From positions 5,395,501-5,459,500 of the forward strand of contig NC_092563.1 of the NCBI RefSeq assembly GCF_037975245.1: a stretch of 64,000 nt of DNA, read 5' to 3'. This DNA comes from Apostichopus japonicus. Taxonomy: Eukaryota > Echinodermata > Holothuroidea > Aspidochirotida > Stichopodidae. A program made the position numbers and the translations under genes. The notes under the pieces are model-generated. The model did not search any database and was not told where the DNA came from. It saw nothing but the letters and a program-made list of their open reading frames with translations. This document shows, in pieces, positions 24,492-35,629 of the stretch. Every line of letters begins with the position of its first letter. Position 1 is the first letter of the stretch.

Positions 24492-26331
24492 TATCGGACA
24501 ATATTAACGGTAAAACCGTACCGTGTCACCACAGAGAACGTTCGACTATAGTCTAGTCAATCGAAGCCGGTATCACCGATGACTGTATATAACTGTAATG
24601 TATTGCCTTGTGACGTACAGTTCTCGCGATGAAGACATTTCAAGAAAAAAGACAGAAATGATTGCCAATGTCAGTGTTTTCTCCCAGGAAAAATCCGACA
24701 TCTATCCTCCAAAATGAAAAATACGGAAAATTCCCAAATTTCTTTCCGTCAGAATGGTGGCCATATAATAATAACTTGATATGAATTCGATTTTGGATAT
24801 CCAGGTACCTGTACTTGCATGTTACAGGGGCATACACATACAGGGGCGGGTAAAGAGATTTGTTCACTTCACCCCCTAGCGCAAATGAAGTTTGTCTCCA
24901 ATCGGAACCGTTTTACACCCACCCGTACCCATAAACGAAAGAAATATACCAAAACAGTGAAATCAGAGCCCAATCACAAAACAAGTGACCGTTTTCCAGG
25001 TGCCATGTCTAGTTCTATCACTGTATGCTAGTCAACTTTACAGTGTACTTTTGATTTTATAGGAAGTATGGAAAATGCAGTAGGGTATCAATGGCCATGC
25101 CCCCCCCACCCATCACCTCTCATCTTCAGTCGAGGAAGTGATGCGGTCAGGGTTTGTTATGCAGTCCAGGGAACATGAATCAGTCATTAGAACATGATTC
25201 AGTCAGGAGATTTTTAAACATTCAGCCAGGGAAGAATTCAACGACCCAAATACCACTTCCATAAAGGTTTGGCGCATATAACCGTCAGGGCAATTTAAAA
25301 ATATTTCCACACCCCCTTTTTAAAAGTCTTGTGCGTGAGGGAGAGGATAGGGTTTGGCGAGAGGTGTAATTTATAACGGCGATAAATAGTCATCTAATCA
25401 TATTTGAGCATAGTTTGCCTTATGGTTTTAATAATAAACAATTTTTGTTTCACCTTTTGATATTTTGCTTGTCCGGGGAACCTGGTGACATATTTATCCC
25501 CTGGGCTTAGTGTGGCTCTATACTTTTGCAGTTTCTACCCTGTGGTATAAATAAGCCCACACATGTCTCCAACCATAGAACCAGCAAACTGGCATCTCCA
25601 AGCTTCCTTTTTGTTACCAAAAAGTTACCCATGATTGAGTCTGAGTGTGCCAGAAAACTAGATGTTTAATACTTCACACCATGACTTTTGAATGTGACCA
25701 ATCTAACATATTGCTGCCAAGGTTTTGCAACTTGTTGAGATATTAATTAACCAATTCATCACTTGAAAACTGCAAACATTTTTACGGCACCTCAATGTTT
25801 TCCAGAATTTTTATTTTTACGAGTTTTGTCATTGGTGTAGTGAACCATTGTCTGTTGTAGTGAAGGTACCACAAAGCTGACCCAAACCACCCAACTGCAT
25901 TATCACAGATATGTTTTGGTAGAATCTATATACTGTAAGGAATCCACCTCTCTCTTCAACCAACAGGTAGCATCAAGAATGAAAAACAGATAAGCATTTT
26001 TTTCTTTCAATACAAGCATTTATATTTCATACTTTCAAAGAAATCACACAGTTGGTCAAAAAAGTACATTTGATATTAGAATAAAACTTTGTTGCACGTT
26101 TCCAACCCGTTACAGTACGTGCAAATGAATATCAGTCCAGCTTTCTCTTCCCACTTTTTGGTATTTTTAATAATATTTGCAGAAATTCCAATATCCTAAT
26201 ACTGGAAAGATACCTTAAACTTCAAAGACCAAAGTAAAAACACACATTGATCTTGTGGGGCAACATTCTGTAACTGCTTGTACCTATATCATTTCAAATG
26301 TGAAGAACGACTTAAAACGGTCGTGAGATGC
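24492..26331. other. Interval between PRMT5 start and COX4 stop
   Basis: It must hold the PRMT5 5' UTR and promoter (right of 24491) and the COX4 3' UTR (left of 26332). No TATA box or other element can be assigned with confidence. Motifs CAGGGGCATACAC and CAGGGGCGGGTAAAG near 24826-24855 look like transposon ends without partners. Confidence 0.35.
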
Positions 26332-29300
26332 TTATTTCTTCCAGTCATTCTTTTGGTAGTCCCACTCTGAAGCCAGTCCTGTGACAGGGTTGTTCCTGAT
26401 TTTTATATTGTACTTCAACTGTGCTTCTTGCCATTCTGACGTCATTGAAGGTGGTAAAGGAGGGGAAACTGTAAGGATGTAAAATAGCAAATAATGTAAC
26501 AACATATGCATGTCATATCAATACCACCAGTAGAAAAACATTTATGCACACTGATCTCAAACCTTCAAATCTTCAATAAATCCTTTAAACTGGATTTCTA
26601 AATTTGTAATGTCATATTAACAAATAAATGATTACATTGTATGACACCCCCCTCCCTCCCCCTCCCCCTCTCTCGTACACACCAGACATTCATACACAGC
26701 TCTGCTGTAATCCAACCAATGAGAATCTAAATTAGCAGCTGGCAAATAAGAAACACTAATACTGTTACCAAAGCTTGAGTATAACAGCAGTACTGCTTTG
26801 GCAAGGCATCTTATTGAACATAGATGAAGACAGCGCTCTATGAAATTCTGATAATTTTAGCCATATTTGAAGTGTAGTTACTAGTTCTGCGACATTTGAA
26901 TGTACATATGTATCGTCAGCCACCGGTACAAACTAGTTCAGATGGACTGATATATCAATAGTGATTTTTTTTGTTCCCATACTGAATGACATAGCTTTGG
27001 TATCATCTTAGATATGCTTGACAGATAAATAGTTATCACATTTGGACAAACTGAACTCTAACAAGCAAATTAACTGCCTTCATCCACGGTATTGTCTTTA
27101 TATTGACACATTAAATCATGGAACTAAACACTCCTCAATGCCTGTGAACACTTAAGAGAGGAAAACCTCTAGGAATATAACTTTGAAAACTTTTAGTACT
27201 CAAATTGTTTAAGAATGTCAACAATTGGGGCCAGTAATGATGACCTTTACAATTTAGTTGATGGATATGTCTACCATGAAGAGGTGATGTCAACAAACTC
27301 TGCTGCATATAAATATACCACCTATTAGGATGCAAAGACTACATTCAGGATTCTCACAGATGTGAGTTTGTCTGGTGTGGCTTTTCACTCCTTCAAAACA
27401 ATCAAGGCTAAATGACAAGAATATCTGAGAGGACCACATGAGATATTGTCCACCTTAGTAATGTGTTTTAAAAGTTTATTCATGAAAGGAATTCTCCAAG
27501 CTACCCACTTGGGCACACCATTGAAACAGCTTATACAAATGGCCCTCTTAATGTGGCACATGTTGGGTATTAGCACTGGGCTTCTTAATCTAGTAATTGG
27601 TTCATTTCCATGTCAATTCACCCAATGAAAAATACACCACCATCTCAGAATTTCTTCAAAGTGTATGTCCACTACAGAGGTCAAATTCCGATATTTAGAG
27701 AAACCAGGCATACGGATCAAAAGTTTTCGACCACCGAATATTGCGGAAAAATCGTGAAAATGGGTCTGGACCAGAAAGTTTAAAGACACATAACTTGAAA
27801 TGTAAAGGTCAAATGTAGATGGGAAAGAGGATTAATAATCCACTGATATCATATAAAGGCTACATTAATAAATGATTGACCTTTGTACCTTTAATTTTGA
27901 CCTTGTAAATGACTTTGTGGAACCATTTTAGTTTAGTTTGAATTTTGGCCTTATTTGTAGACAATAATTGCATATATACCAAGTTTGAAGAAATTTCTGA
28001 GATGGTGGTGTATTTATCTTCCCTTTTTTTGGGGGTGATTTGACATGAAATGTCCCAATAACTGAAGGTCAAGAATACAGATTTTGACTGAGAAATTCCA
28101 CTCACTCATCACACAGCTTCCTTTGGACTAGAATTCATCATAAGACAACACAGCTTTTCTGACAATTTCATTTTTCTCTTGTTGTTATTAATACTTGCTA
28201 TTAGAAAATCACTCTATGTACGCTCAAAAGACCATAGACGGTAAACCCCAGAAACTTGATCACTAGACTATTGAGGGGGGGGGGGGGGGGCAGGATCATA
28301 GGTTTCTGTTCAGTATGAATACTTATGGAGAGACAAGGTTTTAAATGCTGTACTCACTGAATTGCTTCTGGAAACCGTATATGAGAAAAGCAAAGGCGAG
28401 ACCTAAGCACGTGCCACCAATAATGTATTTCCATTCGCCTGTTGAGGTATTCATTTCTGCAAATGATTTGTTGAAACTCAGACGATACACTATGGCCAGA
28501 AAGGAAAGAAAGACAAAGTTAAAATGAGAACAAGCAAAAGTTCATATTTCATGATTAGGCAGGAGGCAGTGCGGGATGACCCGAAATTGTGGGTCATCTG
28601 GAGTACTGTGTTGACACACTACCAGGTTTGTCAAGTTAGGTAGATAGAAAAGTGGTAGATTTGAGAGGTGTCATGTATCATGTATGAGAAGTATGAACTT
28701 AATATCATAGGCTATGACTCAAGCTTTGTTAAAAATAAATTGATAGAATCTTTGATACTTTGATAGAATCGTTGATACATAACATCTTTGAATCTTTGAT
28801 AGAATCTTTGATACATAACATATGTATCAACTTCTGTTTTTCATGCAGTTTTACAACTGGAGGATCATTTGCATACAGAACTATTCATCATTTACAATTT
28901 TGCATATTACGTTAATGAGTGAGTCCTTCTAATGTTTTTAATCTCATAAAGTATGTCTCATACGGGAGTCACTGTTTTGATTCAAATCAGAATACTGCAG
29001 TAATTTTCTCACAGCCTGCAGAAAACAATCTTTTAATTACCTGTGAACACTATTCACTTTTGACAGAGATGTCTTAGTGTTAAAGGTTGACTATATATTT
29101 GTATTCACTGATAAACACTGTTCATATTTGACAGTATGTCGGAGTCTAAAATACTACTTGGGTAACATGACGACCATGAACATGACATGACGACAAACAG
29201 CCTCTGGGTGTTCGATGTGTTGGTGATTAGTCAAAATAATAACTTACAAGCTTTCTTTTCCTCAGCAGACAAGGATGACCAATCTCCTCTCTCCTTTTCC

Positions 29301-29458
29301 CTAAGAGCTTTGGATTCATCTGTAAGTGAGGCATCCTCCACGTAGCGTACAGGTGGGGCCGGATAATCCAGGCGGTCAACATAGGCCGCTGACATCTCTC
29401 TGCGGGCTAAGGTACCCACCACCCGACGACTGGACAATCTTAAAAGGTTTGCAGCCAT
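26332..29458 (-). CDS. COX4: Cytochrome c oxidase subunit 4, mitochondrial precursor (3 coding exons, 159 aa)
   Basis: Nuclear-encoded subunit of respiratory complex IV in the inner mitochondrial membrane, where it has structural and regulatory roles. Coding exons: 29458-29248, 28489-28358, 26468-26332. Junctions are phase 1 and restore LYRLSFNKSFAEMN and QKQFISPPLPP. The N-terminus MAANLLRLSSRRVVGTLARR is basic, hydroxylated and free of acidic residues, as expected of a matrix-targeting presequence. SAAYVDRLDYPAPP follows, then WSSLSAEEKKA. A membrane helix spans about residues 92-110. The tail reads NNPVTGLASEWDYQKNDWKK and matches the family C-terminus. Human COX4I1 is 169 aa. An upstream in-frame ATG does not belong to the protein: a good 3' splice site (TCTCTACAG, AG at 29464-29463) lies just before this start, so an intron probably interrupts the 5' UTR. 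Confidence 0.95.
28255..28293. repeat. Poly-G run in COX4 intron 1
   Basis: About 18 consecutive G near 28274-28291, in the plus-strand reading. A simple-sequence run of the kind that recurs through the window. Confidence 0.7.
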
Positions 29459-29464
29459 TGTTCT
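29459..29464 (-). other. COX4 5' UTR remnant and 3' splice site
   Basis: On the minus strand, TTTGATCTCTACAG precedes AACAATGG. The AG at 29464-29463 would end a 5' UTR intron, leaving a 4-base leader before ATG at 29458. The upstream non-coding exon was not identified; it should lie to the right. Confidence 0.5.
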
Positions 29465-30391
29465 GTAGAGATCAAAGACACAGAAAGATACTGAGAAGAT
29501 AGGCTCATAGTCATACCAATCCATGCCTTTCAAAAGTTAAAATGGACAACTTAGCTCAGTCAGGCCCAGTGAAAGGTTAAAATCTCAAAAAATTAATGTT
29601 TCCTTGTTCTAATTACTACTCGCCTTAGTAAAGCTACACACGAAACTAGGGAATAGGCTCCACAGTGAACAGTTAATAGATTCGGGCCATAGGCCAAGAA
29701 CAAATTAATGGTTCAACTTCCTACGAATCCTTGGCCTATACCCTAAGTCAATTGAGGCCTGACTGTTTACTGTTAGGTCTATGCTGTGTCGAGAAACTTA
29801 ATGTTAGGGTCCTCACGATGGCATCTCCTTACTTTATCATTCCTGTTTGTCCCGCTATTGTTTCAATCTTGTCTAACGTACGTTAATTACAAAGTTGCGA
29901 ATGTTCTTACTCGTAATTTCGAGCAATGGGTGTACCATGTGGCCTAACCATTTGTAAGCAGGGACTTCGCATGATAGGCAAAATCTTACTGTACAGAAAA
30001 AGATGTGTTAGCCTACGTGACCGAAGTAACATGAAGATCAAATATAGATATGCCGTTATTTTGAAAAAAATACAGTGCAAACAGCAATAATCAAATGGGC
30101 TTAAGTATCCAAAAATACAGACATGCCAAATTATAGATTAAATGTTACCGTGAATATAGACAGAGACCAAGATTTCTACACTGGAAACGCCGTGGTCTTC
30201 TGATCGACTTGTACGGAATTTTAGCTTCACCGACGGGAACTTTTTCGAGCGGATGACCAAATTAATATCGGCCCAAAATGCTAGATCGGAGTGCAATTTC
30301 TGTGTTCGAGACCAAGGGAATTTCGACGACATGAAACGAGGTAGCCTCAAGTTGTCCTTGTTGGTGACAGATTAGCAGTGAAAGTCATGGT
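29465..30391. other. COX4 upstream region, no gene seen
   Basis: Probably contains the COX4 5' UTR intron, first exon and promoter. I cannot place the transcription start. Confidence 0.35.
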
Positions 30392-31165
30392 CAGGGGCGT
30401 ATCCAGGATATTCTAACCCGGGGGCGCGAATTACTATCTAAGCGGAGCGCCACCATCGGTTGGCGCGCAGCGTACAAGAAAATTTCTGGTTTTGATACCC
30501 CCCAGATCACCGGAAATGGCACTTCTCGGGCTTGAAATGACCAACCAGATGCACACTTTTGCCTGAGAACCAAGAATTTGCCAATAGTTTTTTTTTTTCA
30601 TCCATAACCTTTTTGAAGATTGTCACCAGTCACACATCATGTTCGACCTCAACGCATCTCTTTTAGATCATTGCTTTTTGTACGTGATTCTACGTAGCGG
30701 CCCACAATACCCGTAAGACCCACTTTTCAAGGTTTTAAGCCCATTATTTGTTCAGAATTTTAAAATTCACTATTCTCGTGAATAAATTCACTTCAAAACA
30801 TACCCATAATATTGCACAAAATTTCATCTTAATATATGGACAACCAATATAGAAAAAAACCTCCTTCAACCCCTAACAGACCGGTCAAAATTGCACGAGT
30901 AGAGGGTAGTATGATGAAGAATGGTGGTCAGGGAATTTTCGAAAATTCAGACACAGTTAATTTATTGGTGTACAAATATTAAAACTTCGTATAACGGCTA
31001 CTATAAAACTTCGTTGAAGGAAATGAAAAAATACCAGATATTTCCGAAACCGAGCACTACACACATCTACAGTTTGGAGGCTGTTCATCCCGGAACGCCA
31101 TTTTCATGCTAACTGATATGATGTGATATCTGCTCTTTGCTTTAAAAATTCGAATAATTGAAATG
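30392..31165 (-). mobile_element. hAT-like element, inverted copy of the 10.3-11.5 kb element
   Basis: Its outer end CAGGGGCGTATCCAGG lies at 30392. Read in reverse complement, about 31165-30392 matches about 10290-10382 joined to 10942-11550. It includes AAAGCAAAGAGCAGATATCA, the TTCAAAACATACCCATAAT region and the core GCGCCACC...GATCACCGGAAATGGC. It lacks the 559-bp insert present in the other copy. The right boundary is where similarity fades. No 8-bp duplicate of the left flank (GTCATGGT) was found. Confidence 0.7.
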
Positions 31166-31352
31166 ATACTGAAATAAATAACAATTTATCTGTTCATTGT
31201 GCAATGCTCCACCGGTGGCGTAACGATGAGCCTGGGGGGGGGGCTCCTGGCCCGAAGGGGCCCCTATCAGGAGGTCCAAGCAAGGGCGTCCGAAGAAATG
31301 TTTACAAAGGGGGGGGGGGAGATCAGTAGGTCATATAGGTGTGACATACCAC

Positions 31353-31455
31353 TTGATACTATCTAAGTGGAGCGCCACCATCGGTTGGCGCGGAGCGTAC
31401 GACGATTTTTTTGCCAAAAAATACTCCTAGATCGTCGGAAAAGACACTTCCCGTT
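31353..31455 (-). repeat. Isolated copy of the shared transposon core
   Basis: ACTATCTAAGTGGAGCGCC, then ACCATCGGTTGGCGCGGAGC, then CCTAGATCGTCGG. This matches the core segments at about 7441, 9170, 10789, 11414, 11571 and 30434. The CAAGGGCGTCCG motif near 31279 may be the end of its parent element. Confidence 0.6.
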
Positions 31456-32850
31456 CAAGTTGCATGTACACATCGGTTATTTTGAGATCTCAATGTCATA
31501 GGATTTGACTTTCAATAATTTCAGTAATGTATTATGGGTCCGTATGCAATGAACATAACTAGAGAACTGTTGGTTGGGGGAAATCATTGAAATGTCAAAT
31601 GCTTAACTTTTTCTTTTTTTAATGTTTGATTTTCCAGAGGGGTGGGCAAGTGCCCCCCCCCCCCTGCTGTATGGAATATAATGGAGACTACTGTACAAAT
31701 ACAGTAATCAAACCTAAGCATAGGCCTAATTTCGGCTGAAACTTTGTCTCCATCTAAGCCTAATTTCCTGCCTTCTTTTTTCAAATGAACGCAGTTTCAA
31801 GTCTGTTGGGTGTTGGGTTATTGTTTTAGAATTTTTCAAAAAATCATATGTTCCGATGTTGTACTCAGTACAACATTTGCTAGATTGGGTTTTAAGTTAT
31901 ATACTTTGTTTTCATTATAATAATAAATAACACAACTAGCTCGATACAGACATTAATACCCAATGAGCACATGATCATGATGTCCGTATTCCGTATCACG
32001 TGAAAATATGTATATTGTCTTGTTCAGTCTTGCATGAAATTTTTTCCCCAGTAAACGGGCCTTCCCTGTCCAAAGAGGTACCCTTTTTCTGTGCATCAGT
32101 ATAGCGGGGCCCTCTTTTGGTCGGGGCCACCGGCTCCGCACGGTCCGAGCCCATAGGAGTTACGCTACTTTGCCCCACATTATTTTCATTTCGAAAGACG
32201 CACTGTTTTAAGTTCATTACACACGCTTCGATTCTCTATCTGCCTTCAGTTTAGGGAAGATCTTGGGATTTTCATCCCTAGATTTCGCTAGATATTGCTA
32301 GATATCCATACCGTACAGTGCGCTTGAGATTTCTTGGATTTTTCGGGGCCTGATCTTGGGAAATTGCAAAGTCGGGAGTGGTCACATGCACTCTATGTTG
32401 GTCAGTGGACGACCTCTAGACGTCACTAATACACAAACCGATCACTTGTTATCGATGAAGTGGTGTGTTGCCGGATTTTGTCAAGGTCTTGGTACTACGG
32501 GCTAAGGTCATTCATCGGGAAGCGATTAGAGGGGTGGGGCGTAGGGTTGTGGGCGCGCGTTTTTATGCAGATGGAAACAATCTCAAGAAGTGATGGGTGC
32601 GTCCGCCCCCCCCCCCCCCCGCCCATGATACGCCCTTGGATCCACTACATGATATTCACAGGAGATGTGTTCAATTCTCCAATCGCATACGGAATTTATT
32701 TTTGATTCATTGTAAGAGTTACGGTACTACTGGTTTGGGGTAACAATTAGCATTCAGGTCGGAGTGTATAATATTTTATCTCTGGATGGCAGTGTTGCAT
32801 CGAAGGACATAGGTCTAGTGCAGTTGGCATATAGATCCTGGTCTAACACC
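31456..32850. other. Transposon-rich intergenic stretch
   Basis: No gene. Long C or G runs near 31655 and 32608, and end-like motifs (for example GATACGCCCTTGG near 32627), suggest further degraded elements. None could be delimited. Confidence 0.4.
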
Positions 32851-33285
32851 GAAATGTTCCCTGACGACTCGGTCGAGTTGGAGACCAGCCACATAGCACA
32901 ATTGTTTAAGGCGTCCATACACACACGCGCGCGTTATGATAGACCATATATAGTATATGTACATTAGTGAGAAAGGAAAAATGGGAACGTCAAAATGGAG
33001 TTCTCGGTGTTAGGGGTAGGGTGAGGCGCACGCCCCTTCCGAAATCCTCGATCCGTCACTGGCTACCCTGTGTATATTATAGGGATCAGCGTTGTAATTA
33101 TGACTGTTCCACTTTCTCTTCCCGGTGTCTTGGCGTTTATCTTCTACTCCCTCCTTTTCTACCTTTTCTCTCTTTCTTTTCCCTTCCTTCCTCCATCCTC
33201 TTTTTTCCCCTTTTTTCTTCTCTTTTTTTCTCTCCTCTTTTTCTTACCCGGGGGGGGGCGCGCGCCCCCAACATCCCCTCCTGGA
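32851..33285 (-). mobile_element. Inverted copy of the 8.6-9.07 kb element
   Basis: The reverse complement of about 8630-9070: CGACTCGGTCGAGTTGGA, the GCGTTATGATAGACCATATA region, GGGATCAGCGTTGTAATTAT and TCTTCCCGGTGTCTTGGCG, then a pyrimidine tract (about 33140-33245). The outer sequence CCCGGGGGGGGGCGCGCG corresponds to GCGCGCCCCCCGGG near 8640. Boundaries are approximate. Confidence 0.7.
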
Positions 33286-33318
33286 TACACACATGTGTAT
33301 ATTATAGAGGGACGTGTA

Positions 33319-33540
33319 GAGAGGGACGTCACGTCATTCTATGCTGATCTTACACTTCTTCATCCAAGGAACTTTGCTCAAGTGGCATCAGGAGCTATGG
33401 AAAAGCTGCATAGGTATTTGCTTAGATTTGATGAGGCTGTCACTGCGGAACAACTACATACAGAACTGCGAAGCCTTGGAGAACAGTGGTCAACATTGTG
33501 GAAAAGGGGATCTTGGCCAAACTTGACAAAAAGAATATAA
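33319..33540 (+). pseudogene. Possible hAT-type transposase fragment
   Basis: An open segment reads LHPRNFAQVASGAMEKLHRY, then LLRFDEAVTAEQLHTELRSL, then GEQWSTLWKRGSW, and stops at 33540. The layout (LHPxNF, an LxxFD segment, then QLHTELxSLxEQW) reminds me of C-terminal parts of invertebrate hAT-family transposases. It lacks any catalytic region and abuts transposon sequence. The family call is a recollection of pattern, not a search result. It could also be a fragment of an unrelated gene. Confidence 0.3.
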
Positions 33541-35625
33541 AAATATCATGGATGGGATACCAGAGGCAGCGAACTGCGTAGGCTTTTACTCTCGTAGACA
33601 TTACGTGTGCTCGTGTTATTGAACATATATGTTTTAGTGGATTTTATTTGTTTTATTCATTTTTTTTGAGCAAAACGGTTGTCACAAAATGCTTGAAAAC
33701 CTAAATAAAATCTAGTCTAAATAACATATATTTTTGTCTTTTTTTGTTTACGTTATTATGTGTTTTCAGTTTAATCAAGTGTTGCTTCTGGAAAATTATT
33801 TTTGGGTCTTTTTTAAAGGATTATTAACTTAACCTACAAAATAGATCCCTGGCCAGGACGGCGATCACTATTTAAGTAACATATCAATGAATAATGGGCC
33901 GGTTTAGGTGAAAATACCCGAGACGGTTTTAAGACCCAGTCCGCCCCTGCTGATAGTACATGCATGGAGTTGTTATGGAACCAACTCCCTGGTACATGGA
34001 TGACTCCACTGGTAACAATTTACTTGGCTCATGCAGCTTTACTTCTGCTTTTTTTCAGCTGGCATGGTGAATTAGGCGCGATGAAATGATTTGTACTTAG
34101 CGCCACCTTTTTTACGCAAGGAAGGCTCGCAAGTGTTGTAGCCCGAAAAAGAACAAAAATTACCTTCATAAACTTTACATAAAGCCAATATTTAGAAAAG
34201 CCATTTCAATAAGATGATTACATAAAATTCATGAAAAAGTCTGATATTAATATCACAGTAGGCAAAATTTACGATGCTATTCAATTGTTGATATCCCCTT
34301 CTTAATTTATAGTAATTCCATTTGCAATGTGATTACTGATCTCTATGATTTACGTAATTGCCATTTCGTGACTTTCGTCTCAGTCAGAGTGAGGGCTAGC
34401 GGAAAGTAGATCAAACATTTTCACACAGTGGAGGGCTGAATAAAGAAGTAAGCTAAGTCAGATCTTCGCGGATTCGATCCTCAATACAACTGTCTTTCCA
34501 TGTTTTATGATTTTTTAATTAAGATTGCTTCTTCAAATGTCAAAAATTGTGTATCAATTTAACCCTGGGTTTATCAGAAGTTCAGGCTGTCCTATCGGTA
34601 ATTTCTTATGTTAGGCAATTGTATAGGTTCAAAATTGTTACGCAAGGAAGGTAAAACTACAGTTAAGTACTGTAGTGTAAGCTAGGCCTATAACTAAGTT
34701 ATTGGTCTACAGTCTAGGGAATTCCAGTACCAGGCTTCTAGGCCTACTGATGATTATACAAAGTGGGTAAACCAAGGGATTTCCAGTGTTGTCTCTTAGT
34801 TATAGTTAGTTTTATAGGCTACTCTAGCTAAATATCACCAAATGTGATGAAAAATAGTCTAGGCTATACTATCTGTAGTTGGCCAAACTGGTTATGCCTA
34901 GGCTAGGCCAGGTTTATCCATCCAAATTAAGCCTTAAAGGATAACAGAAATGCAGCTTGATTTTAGTTAGACTATTAAGATTTAGTTAGGCCACTTCTTG
35001 TGATTGCATTGATGTATATTACACTTCCATCTCTAATGATCATCTCTAATGTTCCATCTCTTAATGATCAATTTTCACATAGCAAGAATGAACAATATCA
35101 TGTTTTGGTAGGAACAATTTCGGTACTAATTTAGAATCTGTACCATTCCTAACCACTAATCCTATTCCCTACTTCCTAACCCTAATTCCTAACCCTATTC
35201 CCTACTTCCTACCCCTAATTCCTAGCCCCTAGTAAGCTTTCCCATTCATATGCTTAGGATTCTCAAGTTAGGCCACAATTTCTTATCTGCTATATCAAAA
35301 AACTGTTCTAGAAAAAGATAATGCTTGGTGATTATTTTCCATGTTATGAGGTTAGGTAAGGTTAACAGTCCATAGCAGTTTGGATCAAATATGGTGATCT
35401 TTCAGTCTGTGTGTAGCCTAGGATAAGCTTTGGCATTTTATGCTGAACTTGTCCATGACTTGTATAGTACAGTTACTGTTTAAACATGACTTAAGGCAAG
35501 TCCAAATCCTCCTTACTTTTTTTTGCAGAGATAAAAAATATTAATCAACTTGCAAATACAAAATTGATGAAAAATATTGATGTAGGTAGAAATTATTGAA
35601 AATTGTTCTCACAATTCTATTACAG
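33541..35625. other. Upstream region of CYC1, no gene assigned
   Basis: It may contain an upstream CYC1 exon and promoter, since a 3' splice site precedes the visible start. A hAT-like end (CCGCCCCTG, near 33941-33949) ends an unpaired element. A degenerate tandem tract of TTCCTAACCCTA-type words lies at about 35150-35233. Confidence 0.35.
35150..35233. repeat. Degenerate CCTAACCCTAATT tandem tract
   Basis: Repeated words CTTCCTAACCCTAATTCC and CCCTATTCCCTA with drift to CCTACCCC. Short and imperfect, with a telomere-like flavour. Confidence 0.6.
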
Positions 35626-35629
35626 AGTG

